A stretch of DNA of 62,970 bases from Gemmatimonadota bacterium (GTDB lineage Bacteria; Gemmatimonadota; Gemmatimonadetes; Gemmatimonadales; Gemmatimonadaceae), in assembly GCA_023249395.1 (NCBI GenBank), contig JAHFCS010000001.1, positions 1-62,970 on the forward strand, given 5' to 3'. Each line of letters begins with the position of its first letter. The stretch's first letter is position 1. The position numbers and the translations under genes are program-made. The notes under the pieces are model-generated. The model did no database searches. It was given only the letters and a program-made list of their open reading frames with translations, and was not told the DNA's origin. Below, piece by piece: positions 44,104 through 52,827 of the stretch.

Positions 44104-45012
44104 ATGTCACGCAGCGATGAGAACAAAGAGCCGCTGAGGCTCGCCGAGGACGACGATTCGGACGATCTCGGCGGTTTTGGCCGGGGAAAGCGGCCATTCG
44201 AAGATGATGAAGATGAGGAGAACGGCGGCTGGGCGATAAACGAGGATCACAGCGATCGCCTCTGGGACAGCGCTGATGAAGTCGATGACGAAGATGAGGA
44301 GGAGGGACACACGGCTGATGCCGATGACGTCGAAGAGGACGACGAGGAGGAAGCGGATCTTTTCGGAGGTGGCGCGCCCCGCGGCAGACGCGGAAGGCCC
44401 AAAGGATCTACCAATGCAAACCGCGACAAGGCGGCCATGAGCACCGCTACCGCGCGGGATTCCGGCTCTGTGTTCGACGCAACGGGCGGCAGCTTGTTCG
44501 ACGAGCCTGATGCGGTCGTCAAGGCCGAGACCCCGGGCGCCGGTGGCCGCGACATGTCGGCTCACCCACGTGGCAATTCCATATCCGGCGGCAAGCCAAG
44601 GGACGACGGTGCCGGCCGAAAGTCATCAGCCACCTCGGGTCGCCCGAAGACGACTGCAGCGACCAGGCCCACCTCGGCTTCAGCGAAACCCAAGGCGGTT
44701 GCGAAAACGAAGTCGGCTGCAAAGCCGAAGGCGGCCGCAAAGAAGGCCACACGTCGGAAAGCCGCGCTGCCCAAAGCCAAGCTTGCAAAGCGCTCCGCCA
44801 GGAAGGCTGGTAGTTCGAGGAAGACAGCGTCGAAAAAGACAGCATCGAGGAAGAGTCGCAGCACGCGAAAGGCGTCCTCGCGTAGCGGCCGTGGTGCAAG
44901 CGCGTCACGAAAACCGGCGTCGCGCCGTGCCGGTAAAGCTGGAACGAGGAAATCGGGTGGCTCCCGCTCGGGGTCGAAGCGAGGATCATCCAGGAGAAGC
45001 GGTCGCCGATAG
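44104..45012 (+). CDS. Acidic N-terminus / AT-hook / histone-H1-like protein
   Basis: A 302-residue protein of three compositional parts. Residues 1-85 are strongly acidic (runs such as DDEDEEE, VEEDDEEEADLF). An AT-hook follows at 94-101 (GRRGRPKG), with GSTNANRDK after it. From about 170 to the end it is a Lys/Arg/Ala/Ser-rich histone H1-like tail with KPKAAAKKATRRK, KTASKKTASRKS and SRSGSKRGSSRRSGRR. ATG 44104 has a strong Shine-Dalgarno (AAGGGGGAAGT). Probably a DNA-compacting or architectural protein. The acidic plus AT-hook pattern recalls Myxococcus CarD and eukaryotic HMGA, without CarD's polymerase-binding domain. Confidence 0.8.
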   Translation: MSRSDENKEPLRLAEDDDSDDLGGFGRGKRPFEDDEDEENGGWAINEDHSDRLWDSADEVDDEDEEEGHTADADDVEEDDEEEADLFGGGAPRGRRGRPKGSTNANRDKAAMSTATARDSGSVFDATGGSLFDEPDAVVKAETPGAGGRDMSAHPRGNSISGGKPRDDGAGRKSSATSGRPKTTAATRPTSASAKPKAVAKTKSAAKPKAAAKKATRRKAALPKAKLAKRSARKAGSSRKTASKKTASRKSRSTRKASSRSGRGASASRKPASRRAGKAGTRKSGGSRSGSKRGSSRRSGRR

Positions 45013-45078
45013 ATTCCGGCTTCTGGCCACCGTCGCGCACTGCGCGATTCGATCGGCAGCGCATCCCGCAGAGGGCTG

Positions 45079-46110
45079 ATGGACGAAAACAATAATCGCT
45101 GGCGCAAGATCGTCATGTCGGGTGGCGCGATACTCGGCGCTGCGGCAGCCTACAATGCCTTCGCCCGCAAGGGAGTAGACGAGCTCACCAATCTCATTGG
45201 GGGCGAAGAGGGAGGATTCGATTGGCGCGGGCGACGAATATCGTTCACCCGACGCGGCAAGGGACCCCCGCTTCTTCTCATCCACGGCATACATGCAGCC
45301 GCCTGGTCGTACGAGTGGCACGACAACGTGGATTATCTCGCTCTCTCGAATACCGTCTTTACTTTGGATCTTCTCGGGTTCGGGCGATCCGACAGACCTG
45401 CGATTCGGTATTCCGCGAGACTTTATATCTCGCTCATTTCCGATTTCGTCGACCAGGTTGTGAGCGATCCTTGCGTTCTTGTCGCTACTTCCCTCTCCGG
45501 AGCTTATGCGATCGTCCTTGGCGCGCGAGATCCACAACGATTCCCGGCGGTGGCTCTCATCGCTCCGACCGGACTGGTCCGCCTGAATCGGTCCGCCGGG
45601 ATCGCCGGCGGGGCCGGCCAGCTGGCCGTCGAAGCTCCGATAGTCGGAACCGCGATGTTCAACACCCTCGTCTCACGACGAAGCATTCGACATTTTCTCG
45701 AGAAAACCTATTCCGACGACTCGATCGTAACCGATGAGCTGGTCGACATCTACTACTGGACTTCACATCAGCGCGGTGCTCGCCATGCACCAGCCGCATT
45801 CATTTCCGGACACCTCAACATCGACGTTCGCCAGGCGCTGAGACGGTTGACACAGCCGGCGCTTCTCGTCTGGGGAGAGGAAGGCGCCGCTGCACCAGTG
45901 GAGGAGTCTCGTGGATTCCGCGCCCTCAAACCGGATCTTGAAATGGCCGTTCTCTCACCGGCTGGTGATCTCCCTCATGATGAGCGGCCCGACGATTTTA
46001 ATGTTATCCTATCCACATGGCTGAATCGCCAGTCGCTCTCCTCCGCGCCCACGCCCAGCACGCTCCCTGGAACGCCCGTGGCCTTGCCGCTCACGTCACC
46101 GCGCTCGTAG
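45079..46110 (+). CDS. Alpha/beta-fold hydrolase with N-terminal hydrophobic segment
   Basis: A 343-residue alpha/beta hydrolase. A hydrophobic stretch at about 12-27 (IVMSGGAILGAAAAYNAF) precedes the core. LLLIHGIHAAAWSYEW is the oxyanion-hole loop, VFTLDLLGFGRSDRP the following strand, and the nucleophile elbow is ATSLSGAYA (consensus GxSxG with Ala in the first position). LLVWGEEGAAAPV and DLPHDERPDDF hold the acid and the catalytic His. Substrate unknown. The last 94 bp overlap the start of the MerR-type gene in another frame, so translation is coupled or the stop is later than needed. Confidence 0.85.
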   Translation: MDENNNRWRKIVMSGGAILGAAAAYNAFARKGVDELTNLIGGEEGGFDWRGRRISFTRRGKGPPLLLIHGIHAAAWSYEWHDNVDYLALSNTVFTLDLLGFGRSDRPAIRYSARLYISLISDFVDQVVSDPCVLVATSLSGAYAIVLGARDPQRFPAVALIAPTGLVRLNRSAGIAGGAGQLAVEAPIVGTAMFNTLVSRRSIRHFLEKTYSDDSIVTDELVDIYYWTSHQRGARHAPAAFISGHLNIDVRQALRRLTQPALLVWGEEGAAAPVEESRGFRALKPDLEMAVLSPAGDLPHDERPDDFNVILSTWLNRQSLSSAPTPSTLPGTPVALPLTSPRS

Positions 46111-46562
46111 ACGCGGCCGGCATGCGGCCGACGAACTCATCGGCCCGTGCAGCTCCGAGCGCACGTTCCGTGCGATTCTACGTTGCAAGTGGATTACTCG
46201 ATCGCCCCGAAGGAACCGGGACAGCCGCAACATACAATTATCGCCACCTGCTTCAGCTCCTGGCGATCAAGATCAGGCAGCGCGAAGGACAGAGCTTGGA
46301 GACGATCAAGCAGGAGATGCATGAGCTCACCGGTGACGCTCTCGAGAGACGGATCTCGAGCTCACTCGCACCCGCCCTGACTGCCGGCGCCGACACCGCT
46401 GTTGCGCACGACGATGACCAGTCTTTCAGCTGGCGAAGAGCTCCGGTGGCCGATGGGATCGAGTTGCATATTCGTGATGACTTGCCCGCCGCTCGCGAAG
46501 AGGCGGTCATCGCCATGCGCGAAGCGGTGCGCGCTGCCCTAGGAAGAGCGGATATCCGGTAG
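46017..46562 (+). CDS. MerR-type helix-turn-helix regulator
   Basis: A 181-residue regulator. SARSVRFYVASGLLDRPEGTGTAATYNYRHLLQLLAIKIRQREGQSLETIKQEM (about 48-101) is the MerR winged helix with its typical Y-x-x-x-GL turn and R-x-Y-ordered wing, followed by a helix and a C-terminal region without metal-binding cysteines. The N-terminal 45 residues extend beyond the usual MerR start. It overlaps the hydrolase gene by 94 bp, so the ATG at 46017 is not certain; the HTH itself lies after the overlap. Confidence 0.8.
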   Translation: MAESPVALLRAHAQHAPWNARGLAAHVTALVDAAGMRPTNSSARAAPSARSVRFYVASGLLDRPEGTGTAATYNYRHLLQLLAIKIRQREGQSLETIKQEMHELTGDALERRISSSLAPALTAGADTAVAHDDDQSFSWRRAPVADGIELHIRDDLPAAREEAVIAMREAVRAALGRADIR

Positions 46563-46597
46563 CATCAGGCAGCGCGTCCCCTTGGACCGAACAGGCC

Positions 46598-47779
46598 CTA
46601 GAGAAGTCGTCTCAGCTTCTGAGCGCCCCATTCAAGCACCTTGCCAGGCCATGGCCGCTTGCGGAACGTCTCAAGTTTCATCCCCTCGGAGATCGAGTCC
46701 ATTTTCTGTCCGAGTTCGGGGTCCAGAGCCAGAACCTGGGATTCGTTGTTGAACGTCATTGACCGGTTGTCGAAGTTCATCGATCCGATTGCTGAGAATC
46801 GTCCGTCCACCACCAGCGTTTTCGCGTGCATCATCGTCGGCTGGTATTCGTAGATTCGCACTCCGTCCTTCAACAGTCTCTCATATAGAGCACGCCCGGC
46901 GTACCATGTGGTCTTTACGTCCGTCTTCGAGTTGACCGTGAGCACCCGGACATCCACACCACGTTTCACCGCTTTGACCAGCAGATTGCAGAAGTCATCG
47001 TTGGGAACGAAGTAGGAGTTGGTGATATAGAGCGACTTCCGCGCACCGGCGATGGACAGCGCCAGGTAACGCTCTGCAGGAGTGCTCCCGATTGTCGGAA
47101 TGCTGTGCATCAGCCCGGCGTTGACATTCCCGCCATCACCGAATGCCATCGGCGGGAAGAACATGTCCCCGGTCAGCAGCTAGCCGGTTGCTTCAGCCCA
47201 CGCAGATGCGAAAGCCGCCTGGAGCGCCGCCACGGTGGGACCTTCGAATCGAACGTTCGTCTCGCGCCACTGATCTTCGTGATGCCCGTCGCCGAGCCAG
47301 TAATCAGCCAGTCCGAAGCCTCCCGTGTAACCGACTCGGCCGTCGATGACTATCGCCCGCACATGTGAGCGCTGTGTCGCTTTGTGCAGCGTGTACCACT
47401 TGAGCGGACGAAGCCACGCGAATTCCACTCCCGCCTTCTTTAAGCCGGCGACCCATTCCTTCTTCAACGGCTGCGAGTAATACAGCTGCACAGTCAATGT
47501 CCGTTTCGCCGAGGACATGTCCTTCCAGAGTCGTGGATACGTCCCATCGCCATCGAGCAGAACCTGGACATCGTTGCCCTGATCGATATGCGTACCGGTA
47601 AACAGCTCGATCGTATGTGCAAACAGCGGATCACTGATCTGCGGAGGACCACCGCGGTCGCCCTCGGCGATTACCTGCTTGACCGGTGTACCGCGTGTAA
47701 CGGACAGCAACCCGATCAGCAGCAGCACCAGCCCCAGCGCGGCCGCAGCTACGGCCGCAGTTAGTTTGACGATACGCAT
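46598..47779 (-). pseudogene. Phospholipase D/cardiolipin synthase split by an in-frame TAG
   Basis: One reading frame covers both halves: MRIVKLTAAVAAAALGL (signal anchor) from 47779 down to WAEATG, then TAG at 47182-47180, then LLTGDMFFPPM in the same frame to 46598. Homologues read straight through as ATGxLL, so the stop replaced one sense codon (GAG, CAG or AAG need one change). The first HKD motif is HVRAIVID with Arg instead of Lys; the second, HAKTLVVDGRFSAIGSMNFDNRS, is canonical. Product of an intact gene: cardiolipin or phosphatidyl transfer at the inner membrane. A shorter peptide from 47164 would lack the first lobe. Confidence 0.82.
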
Positions 47780-47881
47780 TCTTCCCGGTGGTCCAGTGCG
47801 AATCCCTGTATCTTTAACTGCACGCGCGAAGGGGTCATCGCTCCTTGCCGCACATCCAGCCCTGCAACACTTTCCATCGAC

Positions 47882-48733
47882 ATGACTTTCGCGGCCCGCC
47901 GTCGCCCGGCGACTCGAGCGATCATCCTTGACCGATCGCTTGAAGCCCTTCCAGTTTTCCGACTCAGCGACTCGGCGGATGAGTCAGCAATAACCTACTC
48001 TCCGGCGTCGGGTGGCCGCTGGCGTGTGCTGCCGAATCCCGGTGACCGTCTGCCCGGTACCTTTGATCAGGACGTTTACGTTGAGGTCCTGCGCCGCTAC
48101 AGCGAAGCGGGATTCCCCACGGATGGCATGGTGAGCTTCACACTCCATGCTTTTCTCCGCTCCATCGGCCGTCGCGTTGATGGTCGGACCTATGACCAGC
48201 TTCGTTCAGCGTTCAATCGTCTGGAGAGAACGATGCTGGAATCGACAGGAGTCTACTTTGCCGCGCATTCGAACACCACGCTCGATGGCCACTTCACCAT
48301 TCTTAGCTCCGTGGCAATCGAGCGGCGAAGGCTCGCTGACCGCGAACAGTTTACTCTGTTTCCCGTCCTTGCAGCATCCGAGCCCGGCGACGCGCGCATT
48401 GTCATTTCTCCCACACTTCGCGAGAACATCGCCGCTGGGTGCACGGTTGCCTTGTCGTCGCCGCAGTATCAGTCGTTGAGCAGCCCCGTGGCAAGGAGGC
48501 TTTACAGGCTGCTCGAGGTAGCTCGCGAATCGGGAACGGTTACCTGGCGCGTCAGTCTCGATGAGCTCGCTCAGCAGCTTCCGCTTACGCAACGGTATCC
48601 GTCACACCTTCAACGCGTCCTTCAGCCCGCGCACGAGATGCTCGTTGGTGCCGGTCTGGTGCGCAGCGCGACGCTTCGCCAGGTCAATCGCGAATGGCTC
48701 GTCGACTACGCTCTCGCCAGCCGCATGGTGTAA
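47882..48733 (+). CDS. Plasmid-type replication initiator protein A-like
   Basis: A 283-residue protein matching the RPA (replication initiator protein A) pattern. ALPVFRLSDS, RWRVLPNPGDRLPGTFDQDVYVEVLRRY, VSFTLHAFLRSIGRRVDGRTYDQLRSAFNRLE and RRLYRLLEVAR are the winged-helix repeats that bind iteron or origin DNA. No ParA/ParB gene, iteron array or integrase is near. Homologues also occur on chromosomes, where they may be regulators or remnants, so a replication role here is not assumed. Divergent from the phospholipase D gene. Confidence 0.75.
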   Translation: MTFAARRRPATRAIILDRSLEALPVFRLSDSADESAITYSPASGGRWRVLPNPGDRLPGTFDQDVYVEVLRRYSEAGFPTDGMVSFTLHAFLRSIGRRVDGRTYDQLRSAFNRLERTMLESTGVYFAAHSNTTLDGHFTILSSVAIERRRLADREQFTLFPVLAASEPGDARIVISPTLRENIAAGCTVALSSPQYQSLSSPVARRLYRLLEVARESGTVTWRVSLDELAQQLPLTQRYPSHLQRVLQPAHEMLVGAGLVRSATLRQVNREWLVDYALASRMV

Positions 48734-48837
48734 GCACACAATCTGCAGGTTGCCGCTCTGCGGCCACGCACTCGGAACTCTCACAAATCCGAGGCGTATG
48801 TACTAGCTTGAGAAGAACCACTCCACCAACCGCCAGT

Positions 48838-50427
48838 ATGTCCAATCCCCGAAAAATCGCCTTGCTCGGCCTGGTTCTGCTTCCAATTCTGGCCGGCGGA
48901 TTCGTCGTTCAGCAGCAGGAAGCACGTGACGGAGCCCGCCTCCTCGATCAGGTGCTTCAGATCGTGTCCGGACGTTTCGTTGACAGCGTGGACGCGGCTG
49001 CCCTGTATGAGAAAGCTGCACGTGGACTCGTTCGCGAGCTGAACGACCCTTATTCCATGCTCCTTTCTCCCAAGGAACTGGCAACATTCAATGCGCAGAC
49101 CGGCGGTCGCTACGGCGGAGTCGGCATGGAAATCGGAGAAGTTCAGGGATTTGTGACCGTTCAGCGGGTTTTTCCGCATACCCCTGCCGAACAAGCCGGC
49201 ATAATGGAAGGCGATCGTATCGTCGCAGTCGATACGGCCAATGCCCGAGGTTGGACCACTGCTCAGGCATCGGACGCCTTGAAGGGAGTCCCGGGAACAA
49301 AGGTGTCCGTAAAATTTCTCCGCGCCGGAGTTGCCGAGCCGATTCCGGTGACGTTTACCCGCGCGAGCGTCCGCATTCCGGCGGTACCCTACGCCATCAT
49401 GCTCGACGGGAAGGTGGGCTATATCCCGCTGCAGCAGTTCAATGAAACGGCCACTGACGAACTTGAAGCATCGGCCAGACGACTCGTTGGCGAAGGCGCC
49501 AAGGGCCTGATCCTTGACCTGCGTGGCAACGGCGGTGGCTATCTGGATCAGTCAGCAAGCGTCGCAAATCTGTTCCTGAACAAGGGCCAGGAGATCTCGA
49601 GCGTCCGCGGCCGCGGCGGAGACCAGCAGGTCTTCTACGCAACCGACCAGCCAACCGCTCCCACTATCCCGCTGGTGGTTCTGACCGACGGCCGTACAGC
49701 CTCCGCCTCGGAGATCGTCGCCGGCGCACTACAGGATCACGACCGCGCATTGATCGTGGGCACTACTTCTTTCGGCAAAGGACTCGTCCAGACAGTCTAT
49801 CCACTCGACGGTGGCTATGCCCTCAAGATGACGACGGCGAAATGGTATACACCGAGCGGCCGGTCTATCCAGAAGGAGCGCAAGCTTCTTCCCGACGGCC
49901 AGTTCGTCGAGGTGCTGCCGGACTCGATGGAGACTGATTCCGTCCGTAAGTCACGCCCGAAATTCAAATCTGACGGCGGCCGAGTCGTCTATGGTGGCGG
50001 CGCTGTCACGCCAGACGTAATCGTGCAGCCCGACACTTTGACTACCAATGAACAGAAGCTTCTCAACCTCCTCGCACCCAAGGCCCAAGTAGTACGGGCA
50101 ACGCTCGTCAACTACGCAGTCGAGCACAAGAACAAGGTGCAGCCGGGGTTTGTTGTCTCCAAGTCGTGGCGCGATGAGCTTTACGACCGCCTCGCGGCCC
50201 AGGGCGTGAAGGTAGATAAGCCGATGTTCGATGCCGGCGGCGCTGAAATCGACCGCCTCCTCGGATCGAGCATCGCCCGCATTGCTTTTGGGGATTCGAC
50301 CGAGAAGCGCCGCGAAGTATCCGAGGATGCACAACTCCGGCGGGCAATCGACATTCTCCGCCAGAGCCAGTCGCAAAGAGATCTCTTCGCTCTCGCCCAG
50401 CGCCAGAACATGGCGATGAAACAGTAG
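48838..50427 (+). CDS. S41-family C-terminal processing peptidase (CtpA-like)
   Basis: A 529-residue periplasmic serine protease that trims protein C-termini. A signal anchor (KIALLGLVLLPILAGGFVV) is followed by a PDZ domain (about 90-175, GGVGMEIGEVQGFVTVQ, GIMEGDRIVAVD) and the protease core with LILDLRGNGGGYLDQSA, then Ser289 in GRTASASEI and Lys314 in TTSFGKGLVQTV, the expected Ser-Lys dyad 25 residues apart. ATG 48838 is chosen because homology and the signal peptide begin here; the frame remains open further upstream with no family resemblance. A strong terminator follows. Confidence 0.95.
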   Translation: MSNPRKIALLGLVLLPILAGGFVVQQQEARDGARLLDQVLQIVSGRFVDSVDAAALYEKAARGLVRELNDPYSMLLSPKELATFNAQTGGRYGGVGMEIGEVQGFVTVQRVFPHTPAEQAGIMEGDRIVAVDTANARGWTTAQASDALKGVPGTKVSVKFLRAGVAEPIPVTFTRASVRIPAVPYAIMLDGKVGYIPLQQFNETATDELEASARRLVGEGAKGLILDLRGNGGGYLDQSASVANLFLNKGQEISSVRGRGGDQQVFYATDQPTAPTIPLVVLTDGRTASASEIVAGALQDHDRALIVGTTSFGKGLVQTVYPLDGGYALKMTTAKWYTPSGRSIQKERKLLPDGQFVEVLPDSMETDSVRKSRPKFKSDGGRVVYGGGAVTPDVIVQPDTLTTNEQKLLNLLAPKAQVVRATLVNYAVEHKNKVQPGFVVSKSWRDELYDRLAAQGVKVDKPMFDAGGAEIDRLLGSSIARIAFGDSTEKRREVSEDAQLRRAIDILRQSQSQRDLFALAQRQNMAMKQ

Positions 50428-50445
50428 TAGACAGAACGATCGCAC

Positions 50446-50480
50446 CGCCGCCGTGGAATACCACGGCGGCGCTTTTTTTT
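50446..50480 (+). terminator. Rho-independent terminator after ctpA-like gene
   Basis: CGCCGCCGTGG (50446-50456) pairs perfectly with CCACGGCGGCG (50461-50471) around AATA and runs into eight T. It is 19 bp after the stop codon. Confidence 0.93.
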
Positions 50481-50515
50481 GCATATTGACTCCGCTTCAA
50501 CAACTGGGGAATTAT

Positions 50516-51574
50516 ATGACAGGCTTGGCTTTTCTCGGCGTGGTGGCGCTGATCGCGTTGTTCGTGGCTACCAAGTCATTCAAGATCGTTGGCCAGGCCG
50601 AGGTGATGGTCATCGAGCGTCTCGGTCGGTTCCACCGAGTAGCTCGTTCCGGCTTGAACATCCTTCTACCGTTCATCGAGGTCCCTCGCTCAATTGACGT
50701 ACGGTACTTCGAGGCTGACGTCGGCGGAATAAAGCGGATTACCGCCGGACATACGACGCGCATCGACCTTCGTGAGCAAGTACTCAACTTCCCGAGTCAA
50801 CCTGTCATCACCAAGGACAACGTCACGATCGACATTGACGCCGTCATCTACTATCGAGTTGCCGACCCGCAGAAGGCCACGTACTCCGTACAGAACCTGC
50901 CCTACGCACTCGAAACGCTCACCCGGACCACCCTTCGAAACATCGTCGGTGAGATGGAGCTCGACTCCACGCTTGGCAGCCGCGATGTCATCAACAAGCG
51001 GATGCGCGAAGTCATCGAAGAGGCATCAATCGGTTGGGGAGTTGACGTAACCCGCGTTGAGCTCCAGGCAATCGAACCGCCACGAGACATCCAGCAGTCG
51101 ATGGAGTTACAAATGCGCGCCGAACGCGAGCGCCGCGCCGCCGTCACCAACGCCGAAGCGGGCAAGCGTGCTGCGATCCTCGAGGCCGAGGGTGTCCGCG
51201 AGTCACAGGTTCGTCGCGCGGAAGGTGAGAAGGACGCCGCAGTTCTTCGCGCCCAGGGACTGGCTGAAGCTCGTCTGGCGATGGCCAACGCCGAGGCGGA
51301 GGCGATTACCAAGATCGCTTCCGCGCTCCCCGAGGGACAGGCGGCCATGTACCTGCTCGGCATGAAGTATCTCGAGGCTCTGCCTACTCTGGCTCAGGGG
51401 AAGAACGCCACCATCTTCCTGCCGGCAGAAGCGGCCGGTGTGATGGGAGCGATCGGTGGACTTAGAGAGCTCGTTGCCAGAGCCGCTGCCCCCACTCTGC
51501 ACACGCAGTCCGAGGCTCCCGCGCGACTGAGTCCGCGTCCGGACACAGATAGCTCGACGAAGGACTCACGGTAG
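50516..51574 (+). CDS. SPFH/band-7 protein, slipin/stomatin-like (QmcA type)
   Basis: A 352-residue membrane protein of the SPFH superfamily. One N-terminal hydrophobic segment (about 2-17, GLAFLGVVALIALFVATK) is followed by the SPFH core (QAEVMVIERLGRFHRVARSGLNILLPFIE, REQVLNFPSQPVITKDNVTIDIDAVIYYRV, RNIVGEMELDSTLGSRDVIN, WGVDVTRVELQAIEPPRDIQQSME) and a charged coiled coil (about 205-275). ATG 50516 has GGGGA seven bases upstream, and an earlier in-frame ATG lies inside the ctpA terminator and is rejected. Slipins shape membrane microdomains and often pair with NfeD proteases, not found here. Confidence 0.94.
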   Translation: MTGLAFLGVVALIALFVATKSFKIVGQAEVMVIERLGRFHRVARSGLNILLPFIEVPRSIDVRYFEADVGGIKRITAGHTTRIDLREQVLNFPSQPVITKDNVTIDIDAVIYYRVADPQKATYSVQNLPYALETLTRTTLRNIVGEMELDSTLGSRDVINKRMREVIEEASIGWGVDVTRVELQAIEPPRDIQQSMELQMRAERERRAAVTNAEAGKRAAILEAEGVRESQVRRAEGEKDAAVLRAQGLAEARLAMANAEAEAITKIASALPEGQAAMYLLGMKYLEALPTLAQGKNATIFLPAEAAGVMGAIGGLRELVARAAAPTLHTQSEAPARLSPRPDTDSSTKDSR

Positions 51575-51579
51575 GGCCG

Positions 51580-51801
51580 TTGAAGCCAATCTCGCTCCAG
51601 CGTGCAGAGCGCATTGCACGATCACATCCGTGCGAGAATTGCGGTGAGTACAGCTTCAAGAAGTTGAAGGTGAGGCCCGCGACTGAAAGCAACCGCAAGG
51701 CGCTCGGTGAAGTCTGGCATGTCACTAAGGTCTGCGGCGTTTGTGAGATGCACCACGAAATTGGTATTGATACCGAGGGTGACATCATCTACAGCGCCTG
51801 A
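51580..51801 (+). CDS. Small zinc-ribbon protein
   Basis: 73 residues from a TTG start at 51580, five bases after the slipin stop. Two CxxC pairs (HPCENCG at 18-21 and CGVC near 52) frame a small beta domain with KKLKVRPATESNRK between them and HHEIG after, the pattern of a single zinc ribbon. The spacing to the slipin gene suggests co-transcription. Start and function are uncertain. Confidence 0.6.
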   Translation: MKPISLQRAERIARSHPCENCGEYSFKKLKVRPATESNRKALGEVWHVTKVCGVCEMHHEIGIDTEGDIIYSA

Positions 51802-51810
51802 TCCTGGCGA

Positions 51811-52482
51811 TTATATGCCCGGGGGCCAGGTCGGTTTGTGCGAGTAGTTTCCGAAAACGGCCTTCAGGACTTTGTCGGGGTCAGCGGTTCGAACCACCGC
51901 GTCGAGATGTTCCACGAGAAGGATAGGTCGTGAGAAATCACGATATCGCTTGTAGCTGTGGAAGAACCCAAGCGGTCCCTTGCGGGTGATATCTCCGAGC
52001 AGAATGTCCGGAAGAAGAAAGATCGTCGACGCGTAGAAGAAATTGAGGGTTCGCAGTGGAGGAAGGTCCGTCTCGCGAATCCCTCGCGGAAGTGACCCAT
52101 GCTTCCCCCATTGGACATTGATCCCGACCTGAGCCTTCGGCCACGGTGTATGTAGAATTGCTCCATGCCAATAGGTCCACACCTGGGTCGGTGCCGCCGT
52201 GGAGTCATAGCCCACCCAGACAATTTCCTGGTCGGTAGGCACCGTCAGAGGAATCCAGGAGCCGTTGACGTCGTCCCGCCACAACAGGTGATAGGCGATT
52301 ATCCGCCTTTCGGGGTGAACAACCGCCACTGCCCGGGCCAGTGGGAACGTTTCGTCGCGCTGAAGGTACAACACCGGTGCCAGGCTCCGCGCCAGTAAAG
52401 CGCCACTGTCAGTGGGCGCGAGAAACCCGGGCAGATCTGTAGGTCGCAATGGAATGTGGGCTTTGGGCCCGCATCCCGTCAT
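51811..52482 (-). CDS. Lipoprotein-like protein of unknown function, start unresolved
   Basis: At least 223 residues from ATG 52482 (MTGCGPKAHI). The frame upstream clearly encodes a lipoprotein signal (LATPPLAGVGLLLALMTGC), so the true start must lie further left, but between 52482 and about 52600 no ATG, GTG or TTG is in frame; CTG 52545 is the only near start. A TTG at 52656 would need an overlap with the divergent gene at 52618. The body (LARSLAPVLYLQRDETFPLARAVAVVH, IAYHLLWRDDVNGSW, DQEIVWVGYD, TYWHGAILHT, NVQWGKHGSLPRG) is beta-rich and unfamiliar. Confidence 0.6.
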   Translation of the reverse strand: MTGCGPKAHIPLRPTDLPGFLAPTDSGALLARSLAPVLYLQRDETFPLARAVAVVHPERRIIAYHLLWRDDVNGSWIPLTVPTDQEIVWVGYDSTAAPTQVWTYWHGAILHTPWPKAQVGINVQWGKHGSLPRGIRETDLPPLRTLNFFYASTIFLLPDILLGDITRKGPLGFFHSYKRYRDFSRPILLVEHLDAVVRTADPDKVLKAVFGNYSHKPTWPPGI

Positions 52483-52617
52483 AAGGGCCAGAAGAAGTCC
52501 GACTCCCGCCAGTGGCGGAGTGGCGAGGCTCTTCCCCTGAGACAGTTTGGCGACGAAAAAACTGTTCAGCCTTAAGCTCTGGATAGTGGCACATGAGCTT
52601 GGGTCAACGGAGGGCCG

Positions 52618-52827
52618 ATGCGTAAGCCGCGTCCAAATACATACAACCCCGCGCAAGTCCTTCACCTCATCAGCAGAGACCGGTCCGGAACTCCGCTCAG
52701 CTGTCCGTCGTGTTCCGGAGCCATTGAGCGCGATCCCGGGCAGCACCCGCCACCGCCTATGTCTCACGTTACACTCCGCTGTCGCAGCTGCGGTCGTACC
52801 GCGCGTTACGTTGCCGGCGCCGCATGA
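52618..52827 (+). CDS. Small double-CxxC protein
   Basis: 69 residues. ATG 52618 is preceded by GGAGGG at close spacing. CPSC and CRSC pairs lie about 25 residues apart around a proline-rich loop (DPGQHPPPPMSH), and the C-terminus ends TARYVAGAA. Probably one zinc ribbon binding Zn, RNA or protein. It is divergent from the lipoprotein-like gene and upstream of the cold shock gene on the same strand. Confidence 0.6.
   Translation: MRKPRPNTYNPAQVLHLISRDRSGTPLSCPSCSGAIERDPGQHPPPPMSHVTLRCRSCGRTARYVAGAA

Noticed and set aside
44680..45005. Low-complexity repetitive DNA
   Set aside because: The repetition comes from Lys/Ala/Ser/Arg codons of the H1-like tail; no exact tandem unit is present at the DNA level.
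46598..47164. Treating the second half of phospholipase D as its own gene
   Set aside because: It is in frame with the first half and separated by a single TAG; it lacks its own ribosome-binding site.
50453..50515. Earlier ATG for the slipin gene
   Set aside because: It lies inside the perfect hairpin terminator of the preceding gene; ATG 50516 has a proper Shine-Dalgarno and starts the membrane helix.
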